A stretch of DNA of 64,000 nt from Moorena bouillonii PNG (lineage in GTDB: Bacteria > Cyanobacteriota > Cyanobacteriia > Cyanobacteriales > Coleofasciculaceae). Below the pieces are notes generated by a model. The model was given only the letters and a program-made list of their open reading frames with translations, was not told the origin of the DNA and ran no database searches. The stretch is from contig NZ_MKZS01000001.1 of NCBI RefSeq assembly GCF_001942495.1, positions 1,444,284 to 1,508,283 on the forward strand, read 5' to 3'. This document shows positions 54,718 to 62,971 of this stretch, in pieces. The stretch's first letter is position 1; every line of letters begins with the position of its first letter. Position numbers and translations under genes: made by a program.

Positions 54718-56373
54718 TCAATTCCCCTTTCTTAGTAAGCGCTGGAAAATCTGCAAATTCTGATCGAGCCAATCCAGCCATTTCAGACTACTCGATAAAG
54801 ATTTCGGTGGGTCGTAAATCAGGGTATCTAGAGCAATCAGGCGCTGGAAATTGATCTTGACTGGATCATGACGCTCTGTGGAACCGTCTTTGCGATAAAA
54901 CTTGACACCAGCTTGTTGCTGCATAATATTGATCACTTCTTGAGCAACGATACCGTAGCCAATAGTAGTGGGATGAATGCCATCTAGGGTGAAGAAACCA
55001 CCGCTGGTGCGACCGGTGGCATCGGATCTAAAAAAGCGAGTATCCGGTACTGGTGAAAGAGCTTCTAGTTCCGGTGGCAGCTGATAGGGAGTCCACCAAT
55101 CTGGTCGGGCGTCGGAGTCTTCAATATAACGTCGATAAGCTAAGCAATCCAGTAATCCTCCTAATTCAAATAAATACCAATCTCGACCTTCTTTTCGAGC
55201 CTGACGTACAGCATCAGCAATATAGTCGTTGTACTGGTCAATGACGCTATCAATTGCTCGGGCTTGTTGTCCGGTAATGTGCGGGTCACGGTTGGGGTCG
55301 AAATCTTTGTCGCTAATCCAAGGACGGGTGTAGTAGGGGAAGTATCGCGAGCCAGTAGCGATCTTATCTCCTACTCCACGACCAATGGGGGCAATGGTGA
55401 CATGGGGAACTGTAGCCAAAATGACATGGCGAGCTTTAATTTGCTTGATTTGCTCAACTACTTGATCACATTCAGCTTTGAAATCTTCCGGACACCAGAT
55501 CGTAGGTGGCTGATTGGACTGTGGTGAATTTGAATCGCGATCGCAACTCCATCTGACCTGCAGTTGAGCAACGGTGCCCATGGCATTATTCGCCCCAATC
55601 ATGACCATCAGGGTTTCAATACCATCTCCCTCACCGTTTTCTAGACTTCCTTCTTGCCCTAGTGCGACCGCAGCTTGGACTGGGGTAAGTGCTTTACCCT
55701 CTGAATCCCGCGCCGAGTCCAAAACCCTTAATGCCGCATGTTCGTTGCCATTCTCAACAATTTGCCGCAATAGATCATCCGTTGGTGCCTCGATTGTTTT
55801 TCTGAGAGTATCTGCGTCGTTAGAAATAATATCTGTGATATTCCACCCATAAATAGCGAGGTTGTGGTTAATTCCTTTGTGCATAGCAACAGTAGAACCA
55901 ACGCCCCCTTGCCAACCGGGACCCCGTTCCCAATAATCTTCTAAGTCGTCCATATATTGCTGGATTGAAAACAGGGCTGGTGCTAATTCCCACCAGTCGA
56001 TCTGGTCACCAAACTGTCCCTCTAAGCGCCGAACTAAATACTCCAGATTCAGGGGCAATCCACCCAATTCACCATATTGGCTGGGACGGCGCAGGTGTTC
56101 TTCCCAACCCATTTCTTGAGCAATCATCATGGGATAGGATAGGTCAGTGTTAAAAATTGCTCCATTCTGGACGCCATGGCTTAGGGAATCACCAATAGTG
56201 ACTAGTCGATGTCGGGGAGTGCCTGGCTTTTGGTTAACTTCAATACTTAATTCCGGACGGATACCTAAAGTAGGATCTGTTTCTGGTGGACGCCCTTGAG
56301 GTTGGATAACTTCCTTGACTTGATCTGGAGCCTCAAAGTCGAGCATGTCTTTGGTAAGAAAGCGTTTTACCAT
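54718..56373 (-). CDS. SGNH/GDSL-type hydrolase
   Basis: This 551-residue protein has the SGNH blocks. Block I is VTIGDSLSHGVQNG with the nucleophile Ser in GDSLS. Block III is LMVMIGANNAMG, with the Asn. Block V is FFTLDGIHPTTIGYGIVAQE, with the catalytic Asp and His. The distance between block I and block V is long, about 400 residues, with inserted helical segments (YMDDLEDYWERGPGWQ, NDYIADAVRQARKEGRDWYL). No signal peptide is visible, so it may act in the cytoplasm or be exported by another route. The enzyme likely cleaves an ester of a lipid or carbohydrate. It is preceded by 700 bases of repeats. Confidence 0.85.
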   Translation of the reverse strand: MVKRFLTKDMLDFEAPDQVKEVIQPQGRPPETDPTLGIRPELSIEVNQKPGTPRHRLVTIGDSLSHGVQNGAIFNTDLSYPMMIAQEMGWEEHLRRPSQYGELGGLPLNLEYLVRRLEGQFGDQIDWWELAPALFSIQQYMDDLEDYWERGPGWQGGVGSTVAMHKGINHNLAIYGWNITDIISNDADTLRKTIEAPTDDLLRQIVENGNEHAALRVLDSARDSEGKALTPVQAAVALGQEGSLENGEGDGIETLMVMIGANNAMGTVAQLQVRWSCDRDSNSPQSNQPPTIWCPEDFKAECDQVVEQIKQIKARHVILATVPHVTIAPIGRGVGDKIATGSRYFPYYTRPWISDKDFDPNRDPHITGQQARAIDSVIDQYNDYIADAVRQARKEGRDWYLFELGGLLDCLAYRRYIEDSDARPDWWTPYQLPPELEALSPVPDTRFFRSDATGRTSGGFFTLDGIHPTTIGYGIVAQEVINIMQQQAGVKFYRKDGSTERHDPVKINFQRLIALDTLIYDPPKSLSSSLKWLDWLDQNLQIFQRLLRKGN

Positions 56374-57096
56374 AGTTGCTTGTTGATGAAAAAGAATAAT
56401 GATCAGTTATTAGATAATTCACTGATTCTGAGGTGAATTCCAGAAAAGTAAGTATTAAACTTAAGCACTATAGGGTTTATAAATTAGATGTAAATATTAA
56501 TGGTGTTTTTTTATTGGACAATAAAACTCCGGAGCTCTTTACCCCTCTTGGCTTTTGCCTTTTGTATGCAAGCCTTTTTCTGCAATTCCTGTGTTCACAA
56601 CCCAAATACAACGCTACAGCGGTTTGCAATTGCTGTTAGGTACTTTCGTTATGGGTTTTTAGGGAGCAGGGAGCAGGGACTTCGGAGCAGGGAGCAGCGG
56701 ATATGGGAAGTCGGAAGTGGGAAGTGGGAAGAAGGAAAACAATCCTGTGTACCTGATAGTTATGCAAAGCCGTATGTGGGCATGGTTAGCTTGCCAGCTA
56801 ATGGGCTGGGAGCCTGGTAAGCAAACAAAGTAGAGAGCTTAGATTCCGTTGGGTGCATCTCATATTTGTAAAAAAGAAGGTAAGTGTGGAGCCCGGGCAC
56901 GGAGAGGGTGGAAAGTGTTTAAAGTGTGGAAAGTGTTTAAAGTGTGGTAATTTTCGGGGGCATTTTTCCCTAATTGCATGGATTAAGATGCACCACGTCC
57001 CGTTAATAAAGATTTGGTAGTTTCCGACAAGATCAGGTTAAAACGGTAAAGAAGTGATTAATTCCCTGGATAATTCCAATATATCCTCTACAAACT
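56374..57096. other. intergenic region upstream of the thioredoxin-like gene
   Basis: Contains GGGAGCAGGGA repeats (56662-56700), GGAAGTGGGAA repeats (56708-56735) and a GTGTGGAAAGTGTTTAA repeat (56910-56955). A run resembling a short fragment of coding sequence occurs near 56510-56640, but it lacks family support. I see no gene. Confidence 0.55.
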
Positions 57097-57609
57097 ATGA
57101 ACGCCAAATCTAGCATTAAACTCCCATGGATATTTATTCGTAGTTTAAATAAGACTGTCTGGGTGATTTCTAGTCTTGCCCTACTGACAGTAGCTGCCGA
57201 ATCCTCTTTAGGAGAACCCTCACCCTCTACCCCTACAAAAGTAACCCTAGAATCCCCTGCTCCTGAACTCCCAGTTACCCCTTCAGCCACCTCTTTATCT
57301 GGTCATTTGAACAAAATTGGTGCTAAAATGTATGGGGCTTACTGGTGTCCCTATTGCACAAAGCAGAAGCAAATGTTTGGTGAGGCATTTAAGCAGATTA
57401 ATTATATTGAATGTGACCCAAGGGCTGAAATCTCCCAAACTAACCTCTGTATTGAAGCGAAGATCAGAGGCTTTCCAACTTGGGAAATTAATGGTCGGTT
57501 TTACCCAGGTATGCTGTCCTTAGAGCAATTGGCTAAATTTTCAGGCTACTCAGCAGAAGATCCTACAGAATCAATGCCAGTGGTGGAGGAAGAACAAACA
57601 GAAAAATAA
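57097..57609 (+). CDS. membrane-anchored or exported thioredoxin-like protein (CPYC)
   Basis: This 170-residue protein has an N-terminal hydrophobic segment (TVWVISSLALLTVAAESSLG, residues ~20-40) that acts as a signal or anchor, a Pro/Ser/Thr-rich linker to residue ~70, and a small thioredoxin fold. The active site is GAYWCPYCTKQKQMFGEAF, with the CxxC redox pair. IRGFPTWEINGRFYPGM carries the conserved cis-Pro. The domain is closest to the thioredoxin part of cyanobacterial VKOR-type proteins, which help form disulfides in the lumen or periplasm, so oxidative folding is a reasonable guess. It stands alone. Confidence 0.88.
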   Translation: MNAKSSIKLPWIFIRSLNKTVWVISSLALLTVAAESSLGEPSPSTPTKVTLESPAPELPVTPSATSLSGHLNKIGAKMYGAYWCPYCTKQKQMFGEAFKQINYIECDPRAEISQTNLCIEAKIRGFPTWEINGRFYPGMLSLEQLAKFSGYSAEDPTESMPVVEEEQTEK

Positions 57610-58061
57610 ATAATAGCAATAGTGCAACGTTTAACCTCTAAAAACGTAAGGTAAGCAGTCAGCAGTCAGCAGTCAGCAGTCAGCAGTCAGCAGTCAGCAG
57701 TCAGCAGATTTTATTCACAAGCTGTTCGGAACTCAAGTAGCATTCACATTAGCTGATAGCTGATAGCTGAAGTCAGCAGTCAGCAGTCAGCAGTCAGCAT
57801 ATTTTATTCAGCAAGCCTTAAGTAGCCGCCCCATTAACTGTTCGCGTAGCGTGCGCGTAACGCATTAGCTGGTAACTGATAACTGTTCGCGTAGCGTGCG
57901 CGTAGCGCTAATCGCTGTTCGCGTAGCCCATTAGCTTATAGCGTTTATCATGGCTATGAGGTACACATTATTTTTTCCCTCTTCACTGCTCCCTGCTCCC
58001 TGCTCCCTAAAACCCAGAGATTTGTACCTCATGGGTATAATACTTGCTATAGATATAGGGA
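57610..58061. repeat. AGTCAGC heptamers and TTCGCGTAGCG repeats
   Basis: AGTCAGC (reading CAGCAGT) is repeated about eight times at 57655-57708 and again at 57772-57796. Three TGTTCGCGTAGCGTGCGCG-type repeats lie at 57838-57925, and CTGCTCC heptamers at 57983-58006. Confidence 0.85.
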
Positions 58062-58910
58062 TTATTTAATAATCTGAAATGTTACCGATTTCCTGGCGAA
58101 AACAAAAAACGTTGTAATATCTATCCAAATGCCTTGTGCTGTGGCTAATTGCTCAACGGCTGCAAAGAATTCAGTTTTCAATTGTGCTAATTTCTCTGGA
58201 GAAAGCTGGAAAACTTCCGCGCCAAAGGCACTCTTTGAGTTTCCCCGCCAAGAGTTTGCTGCTACTGTTTGAGTATCACTGTTGTAGAAACCAAGTTGGT
58301 CGGTTTTGACGTTGATGTCTTCAAAACCTGCTTCGGTGAGTAGCTGATGACATTTCTCGGGACTACCAAGGGGTTGATTGGGATTAGGAATTACAATGCC
58401 ATAGTCTCCTGCTTTTTCTCGAAACAGACCCCCTGTAGGAAAGGCGTTTGCTGCAAAACAGGAAAATCCGACTAATCCTCCTGGTTTTACGAAGCGATAC
58501 CACTGCCGTAACGCAGCAGGGATATCTGTTAAGTATACAATGGCTGAAGAACATAGAATCCTATCGAAACTATTATCTGGGAAGTTGATAGTTTCTGCAT
58601 CTGCTTCTATAAATTCGATGTTGTTGAGACCTTCGGCTTTAACTTTTCGTTGGGCTAGATTGAGCATGCCTGAGGAAATATCTACGCCGACAACAGCTCC
58701 AGAAGCACCGACAATTTTGGCTGCAAGAATTGCTACTAAACCTGTGCCGGTAGCAATATCTAGAATTCGTTGTCCAGTTTTCAGGTGGGATAGTTCTACT
58801 AGACCCTTGGCTAGCCGAGGGTGAAAGCTTCCTTGATCATAGTTTGGTCTGGTGTTAAAGTCAGCTTTAACGTTTTCTTTGAACTCATTTATACTTATCT
58901 GGTGTTTCAT
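58062..58910 (-). CDS. class I SAM-dependent methyltransferase
   Basis: The 282-residue protein has the UbiE/Methyltransf_11 motifs: GQRILDIATGTGLVAILAA (motif I), GAVVGVDISSGMLNLAQRKV (motif post I), IEFIEADAETINFPDNSFDRILCS (motif II) and ALRQWYRFVKPGGLVGFSCF (motif III). The C-terminal half is substrate-specific (LLTEAGFEDINVKTDQLGFY). The target cannot be read; such enzymes modify quinones, small metabolites or secondary products. No biosynthetic genes are adjacent. Confidence 0.88.
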   Translation of the reverse strand: MKHQISINEFKENVKADFNTRPNYDQGSFHPRLAKGLVELSHLKTGQRILDIATGTGLVAILAAKIVGASGAVVGVDISSGMLNLAQRKVKAEGLNNIEFIEADAETINFPDNSFDRILCSSAIVYLTDIPAALRQWYRFVKPGGLVGFSCFAANAFPTGGLFREKAGDYGIVIPNPNQPLGSPEKCHQLLTEAGFEDINVKTDQLGFYNSDTQTVAANSWRGNSKSAFGAEVFQLSPEKLAQLKTEFFAAVEQLATAQGIWIDITTFFVFARKSVTFQIIK

Positions 58911-58962
58911 GCTTGGTGGAAATGGAAAATCTGATAACTAGAAAATATAATAACTAGCTTAA

Positions 58963-59160
58963 CTACAATGAAGGAGGCTTTATCACTTCAAAGTCTGACT
59001 CATCTAGAGATAGTATAAATGGTTGATCATTCTGCTCAAATGGATTTTCCTCTAATCTGACTATCCAACGACCGGATTCTTCCTGTGCTTCAATACGACC
59101 CGAAAGACCCGCAACATAATCAGGATAAATCACTCGAACTAAGGTTCCTACTTTGAGCAT
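58963..59160 (-). CDS. small hypothetical protein, SH3-like
   Basis: This ~65-residue protein starts MLKVGTLVRVIYPDYVAGLSGRIEAQEE, continues WIVRLEENP and ends DFEVIKPPSL. The short beta strands with Val/Leu-Val patterns and a Gly turn suggest an SH3-like barrel, perhaps a KOW-type protein. A GTG three codons upstream (59169) is an alternative start. The context gives no clue to function. Confidence 0.5.
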   Translation of the reverse strand: MLKVGTLVRVIYPDYVAGLSGRIEAQEESGRWIVRLEENPFEQNDQPFILSLDESDFEVIKPPSL

Positions 59161-59169
59161 CTCAATCAC

Positions 59170-59546
59170 TATCTATACTCCCAATGTCCACCTGATTTTA
59201 CCTTTAATTAACCGAATCTTAAATTCATATTGTTACAATACCAGATTAGGTTATTCCAAATCAGCTCACTATTTTCCCCCAAGCCAGTCAGGAGGGTTGA
59301 TCCTCATGGGGAAAGAGTGTGGGGAGAGGGGGTAGTGTGGGTAGTGTGGGTAGTGTGGGTAGTGTGGGGGGGAGAGTTCAAGGATGCCTAGACACAACGG
59401 TTAATGATAATGCGATCGCACAAAAGTTAATGCCAATGCTTAATGCTAATGGGATGCTCAGCAAAGAGCCACTATGCCATCGCACCATAGCATCTCTTTT
59501 ATACTGATCCGAACTTTCCTAGTTCCTATTCCTTTTATAGTAACTA
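59170..59546. repeat. intergenic region with GGTAGTGTG repeats
   Basis: GTAGTGTGG is repeated four times at 59331-59367. The rest has no visible gene. A GATAATGCGATCGCACAAAAG stretch at 59406 and a nearby TTAATGCCAATGC repeat (59424-59445) are the only other marks. Confidence 0.65.
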
Positions 59547-60229
59547 CTACTGATAACTGACCGCTTGAAAAACCTGTTCAGCATTTAACCTTAACTCTGG
59601 AAAGGTTGAGGATAAAATACGGTTAGCTCCTCGGAACTGACTAACGTTATATTCGCCATCTATCAATTGGTAAACCGATAAAGTAGGTTGTTTGGGATTG
59701 CCAATAAATCGCCTACCACCTAAGAGGTTGTCTGAGAAGTCTCATTTGCTAGATCAAAGCCCCCTAAATCCCCCAATTTTGGGGGACTTTTAGAAGCAAA
59801 TTGACTCTTGTTCCCCCCAAAGTTGGGGGGCTAGGGGGGCAAAATTCAGTATAAAAAAACTTTTCAGATATCCTCTAAACCTAAATAATCAACAATCCAA
59901 TATTCAGCAATTCCGAAAGATTCGTAATCTTCCAGTTTTAAAGCGTAATCGTCGCTCCAGTTTGTTGAAACCACTTCTACAACTAAACGAACAGAAGACC
60001 CCCGTGTGATAATCGATTCTTTTTCCCAGCGTGGTTCGTTATCAGTAACTTTTTGCTTGTCTAAAACGATTACATCTGGTTCATACCCAGACTCTGTTTG
60101 TGGTTTGATCACGCATTCTTTAGGAATAAAGTAAGGCAATTGACAGCGTCGAATTTCTAAAAATAGTTCACCTCCTATAAACCCGGCTACCTCTGAATGC
60201 ATTCCCGTTGGTTTAAGCCTCTCGACCAT
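59547..60229 (-). pseudogene. Uma2-family endonuclease split by a MITE
   Basis: From 60229 the product reads MHSEVAGFIGGELFLEIRR, GYEPDVIVLDKQK, VRLVVEVVSTNWSDDYALKL and GIAEYWIVDYLGL, then the frame is broken by a 152-bp insertion at 59724. After the insertion, removing one TAA copy restores the frame as GGRRFIGNPKQPTLSVYQLI, RGANRILSSTFPELRL and AEQVFQA, ending at TAG 59547. DYLGLGGRRFIGNP is exactly the expected Uma2 C-terminal strand. The catalytic Asp and the Glu-x-Val segment lie in the first part. The first ~50 residues of a full-length family member are also missing upstream, so the gene may have been damaged at both ends. Confidence 0.85.
59724..59875. mobile_element. 152-bp MITE with GAGGTTGTCTGAGAAGT ends
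   Basis: The left end is GAGGTTGTCTGAGAAGT; the right end is the inverse of GAGGATATCTGAAAAGT (17 bp, three mismatches). A 3-bp duplication TAA flanks it (59721-59723 and 59876-59878). Inside is the CCCCCTAAATCCCCCAATT / AAAGTTGGGGGGC core. The ends and the 3-bp duplication suggest an IS5-type mobiliser. Confidence 0.88.
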
Positions 60230-60294
60230 GCTTGACTCATCGCTATTCCCAATTCCCAGGGCGTAGCGCTATCACTAAATAACTTAGACCTGGC

Positions 60295-60711
60295 TCAGCT
60301 GACATTAAAATCAGAAATCGTCTCAATCCATACCCGTGCTCCACAATTTAGGGGTTCATCTGGGCGATACATCACCCGACAAGGGCCATTGACTTCGACG
60401 GTATGACCGTAAATGTTTTTAGCGCCGCGTTTTACGGTAATCACGGGATTGCGTTCGCCGGTGTTGTGATTTTGGCGAATGACTTTCTGATTAACGTGGA
60501 TGACCGCCTTAGTGTAATTTGTACGCTTTGACCAATTCCGCTTCGGTCCACGAGTGCCGGGGGTGACCACTGGCATGCCATCAAATAAAGGAATCACCCA
60601 AGTTCTACCCACTTTATACGCTCCTTTGACTCTGCCCTTGCTCAACAGGAAACGGACGCGAGTGGCAGAGACACCTAGTAATTTAGCAGCTTGTGCGGTA
60701 GAAATCATCAT
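60295..60711 (-). CDS. excisionase/MerR-type helix-turn-helix domain protein
   Basis: This 138-residue protein starts with a HTH_17-like domain: STAQAAKLLGVSATRVRFLLSKGRVKGAYKVGRTWVIP (residues ~4-42). A basic middle segment follows (GTRGPKRNWSKRTNYTKAVIHVNQKVIRQNH) and a beta-rich tail (NGPCRVMYRPDEPLNCGARVWIETI). The HTH resembles excisionases and other small DNA-binding adaptors. The tail is unfamiliar; its strands and basic residues could bind nucleic acid. No integrase or partner gene is adjacent. Confidence 0.75.
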   Translation of the reverse strand: MMISTAQAAKLLGVSATRVRFLLSKGRVKGAYKVGRTWVIPLFDGMPVVTPGTRGPKRNWSKRTNYTKAVIHVNQKVIRQNHNTGERNPVITVKRGAKNIYGHTVEVNGPCRVMYRPDEPLNCGARVWIETISDFNVS

Positions 60712-61260
60712 GGCGGTAAAACCATTGCTTTAACGATATTGTTATACTAACACGATTTTTTAAAAGATGCAAGGGGTGGGTGGTAAGGGTGGTGGAAAAA
60801 ACTATTGCATTGTCGCAAGTTAGTCTTGAGTCTTGATTAGTGCTGTTGAGTTTTCTAGTAATAAGGTACATCTAACTTTTCTTCCCTACTCCCTACTCCC
60901 TACTCCCTGTTCCCTGTTCCCTGTTCCCTCATCACAATAAAAAAATTCGGTCAAGTTCTGGTTAATTCCAATCCTTGACCGAATTATTTGTTGTAATAGT
61001 CAAAAACCCTAGGGTTCTTGACTATGTCTTCACCAATTCATCAGGAAATTATCCCGATCAACAACATACTAACTTAGGTTTCAGACTTCAGACTTCGTAC
61101 TTTCTCCTTTTCTCCTAAGTTTTGACCTGTCGCCAGCGATGCAGCGCGGTCTTGGGGAGGCAGTGCGGTCTTGGGGGTTCCCCCCATGAGCAACTGCCGT
61201 GGTTTCCCCCATGAGCGACTGCATCAAGACAGGGATTGGCATCCCTGGCAATTTGCTATC
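60712..61260. other. intergenic region with terminator and palindromic repeat
   Basis: CCCTACT/CCCTGTT heptamers lie at 60882-60930 and the minus-strand terminator at 60939-60985. Palindromic repeat sequence with TTGATGCAGTCGCTCATG and GGGGGAAACCC arms lies at 61132-61238, in a scrambled, partly duplicated form. No gene is seen. Confidence 0.65.
60939..60985 (-). terminator. rho-independent terminator, conserved with the one at 6.8 kb
   Basis: Arms TTCGGTCAAG and CTTGACCGAA with an inner TGG/CCA stem. The A-run at 60939-60946 gives a T-tract on the minus strand. It is about 275 bases after the stop codon of the gene at 61261. Confidence 0.75.
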
Positions 61261-61518
61261 TTAATCTACCAACAGATGTCGAATCAAAATACTGATCACC
61301 TCACCAGAATTTCCGATAGGTTGAGGAGTGCTCCACTCATCAACTTGGGCGTAGCCACGGCTATAAAGGCTATAGATTGTGACCCGCACAATTTTGGGAG
61401 AACCGATCAATATATGTTTGATTTGCTTCCGTCCTGGCTGGGGTTTGCCAAATGAGTCAGGGAGATTAGGATTGTTGGGGTTATACTCGAAATTTGGGAG
61501 AAAGTTTTCGATGTCCAT
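61261..61518 (-). CDS. conserved small hypothetical protein, paralogue of 7037-7276
   Basis: This 85-residue protein has a variable, Asn/Pro-rich N-terminus and the conserved block HILIGSPKIVRVTIYSLYSR, YAQVDEWSTPQP, GEVISILIRH and a terminal LVD. The paralogue at 7037 shares about half its core positions. I do not recognise a function. Both genes end far upstream of matching terminators, so both transcripts carry an untranslated 3' tail of ~190-275 bases. Here that tail is mostly a palindromic repeat. Confidence 0.6.
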   Translation of the reverse strand: MDIENFLPNFEYNPNNPNLPDSFGKPQPGRKQIKHILIGSPKIVRVTIYSLYSRGYAQVDEWSTPQPIGNSGEVISILIRHLLVD

Positions 61519-62001
61519 AATGTTTTTTGTTGTTGTATTGGTGACCTTTTTATGGTAATAAATAATTATTTAATTTGTCAAGTAATTTTTGATTTTTTTT
61601 GCAAAAGGGGGTATATAATAAATTTTTTTTGCTTAATTTTGTATTAGCGATCGCGTAGCATAGCCTACGGCAAATCCCTTAGTGCATCAGAGCATTACAT
61701 TTAATTTTAAAGGTTAATTTTGCGATAGTATTTAAGTTTAGATCGTAATCTTGGGATAGTATTTAAATTGATAAGATATTTATGGGTTCCCGTAGCGGCT
61801 CCTAGATACCATCTCTTTCTATGCCATTGACTTGCTGGATCCCCCCCAGCCCCCCTTATCAAAGGGGGGAGCTCGGAAACCTATATAGAAAGGCTGATTA
61901 TTGTAATAAGTCCGCCAATCTATCTAAAAAGTCCCCCTTATTAAGGGGGATTTAGGGGGATCAAAACCCACGGCAAAAACCACAAGCTCAATTCTTGTAA
62001 A
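61519..62001. repeat. intergenic region with CCCCCTTATTAAGGGGG repeats
   Basis: AT-rich to 61640. A GCGTAGCATAGCC-type repeat lies at 61652. A paired repeat at 61843-61970 begins GATCCCCCCCAGCCCCCCTT and ends GGGGGATTTAGGGGGATC, an inverted repeat of MITE type. Related copies lie after the DUF559 gene. Confidence 0.75.
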
Positions 62002-62385
62002 ATGTGCGATCGCCAACAAAAACAATTTCATCTGCCTTATAACTCCAATTTAGTAAGCAGAGCTAAAGAATTAAGAAAAACTATGACACCAGCCGAGAAA
62101 AAGCTGTGGTCTGACTATTTAAAAAATTTTCAGTTTAGAGTCTTGCGACAAAGACCGATAGGGAATTTTATTGTTGACTTTTATTGCGCTGCTTTAAAAT
62201 TAGTGATTGAAGTTGATGGAGAGTCTCATTATACAGAAGCTGGCCAAGCTTATGATCAAGAAAGAAGCCAGATTCTTGAAGGTTATGGATTAAAAGTAAT
62301 TCGATTTACCAATGATGAAGTATTGCATAATTTTGAAGCAGTGTGCGTTCGGATCAGCAGTGAGCTTCCCCCTAACACAACTTAG
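62002..62385 (+). CDS. DUF559 (Vsr-like) endonuclease-fold protein
   Basis: This 127-residue protein has the DUF559 pattern: LRKTMTPAEKKLWSDYLKNF, FRVLRQRPIGNFIVDFYC (the catalytic Asp), LKLVIEVDGESHY (Glu and Asp) and VIRFTNDEVLHNFEAVCVRI. The fold is related to very-short-patch-repair endonucleases, but the substrate is unknown. The gene lies between two copies of a palindromic repeat family and may travel with it. The start could be at Met 1 or at a downstream Met (residue 28, MTPAEKK). Confidence 0.88.
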   Translation: MCDRQQKQFHLPYNSNLVSRAKELRKTMTPAEKKLWSDYLKNFQFRVLRQRPIGNFIVDFYCAALKLVIEVDGESHYTEAGQAYDQERSQILEGYGLKVIRFTNDEVLHNFEAVCVRISSELPPNTT

Positions 62386-62971
62386 AACTGTTTCAAAATT
62401 CAATAAGTTAACGATTTTATAGCAATTTTCTATGCCATGAGGTAGGGATCCCCCTAAATCCCCCTTAATAAGGGGGACTTTGAGGTTTAAAAGCGTACCT
62501 CATAAATCCTAGAAATGCTATATCGTTTTTTTAGGTATTAGGAATTAGGGTAATGGTCTTAGCTTGGGGGAGTCGGTTTGCGTAGCGGCTCCTAGATACC
62601 ATCCCTTTCTATCCTATTTATTTGCTCGATCCCCCCCAGCCCCCCTTATCAAAGGGGGGAGTCGGAAATCTATCTCAAAAGTCCCCCGAGCGAGGGATTG
62701 CTCGGGGGATTTAGGGGTATCAAAACCCACCCCCTAAATTTATAAATTAAGAAAGTCCGCCTTATTAAGGGGGATTTAGGGGGATCCAAACCTGATTATT
62801 GTAAGAAGTCGGGAAATCTATCTCAAAAGCCTGATTATTGGGGGGAGTCTGGAAATCTATCTGGAAAGTCCCCCTTATTAAGGGGGATTTAGGGGGATCC
62901 AAACCTAGGAAAAAAACCCTACTCCCTAAATTGCTATAATTAATAGCATCGAACATAATTACCTATAAATT
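62386..62971. repeat. several CCCCCTTATTAAGGGGG-type repeats
   Basis: At least four blocks: 62448-62485, 62628-62720, 62755-62790 and 62868-62905. Each carries CCCCTAAATCCCCCTTAATA or its reverse form. They form alternative hairpins with each other. The GTAGCGGCTCCTAGATACC repeat also occurs twice (61794 and 62583). No gene is seen. Confidence 0.8.

Noticed and set aside
56433-56820. Two overlapping plus-strand frames between the SGNH hydrolase and the thioredoxin-like gene
   Set aside because: They end in heptamer-type repeat sequence, lack a ribosome binding site and resemble no family I know.
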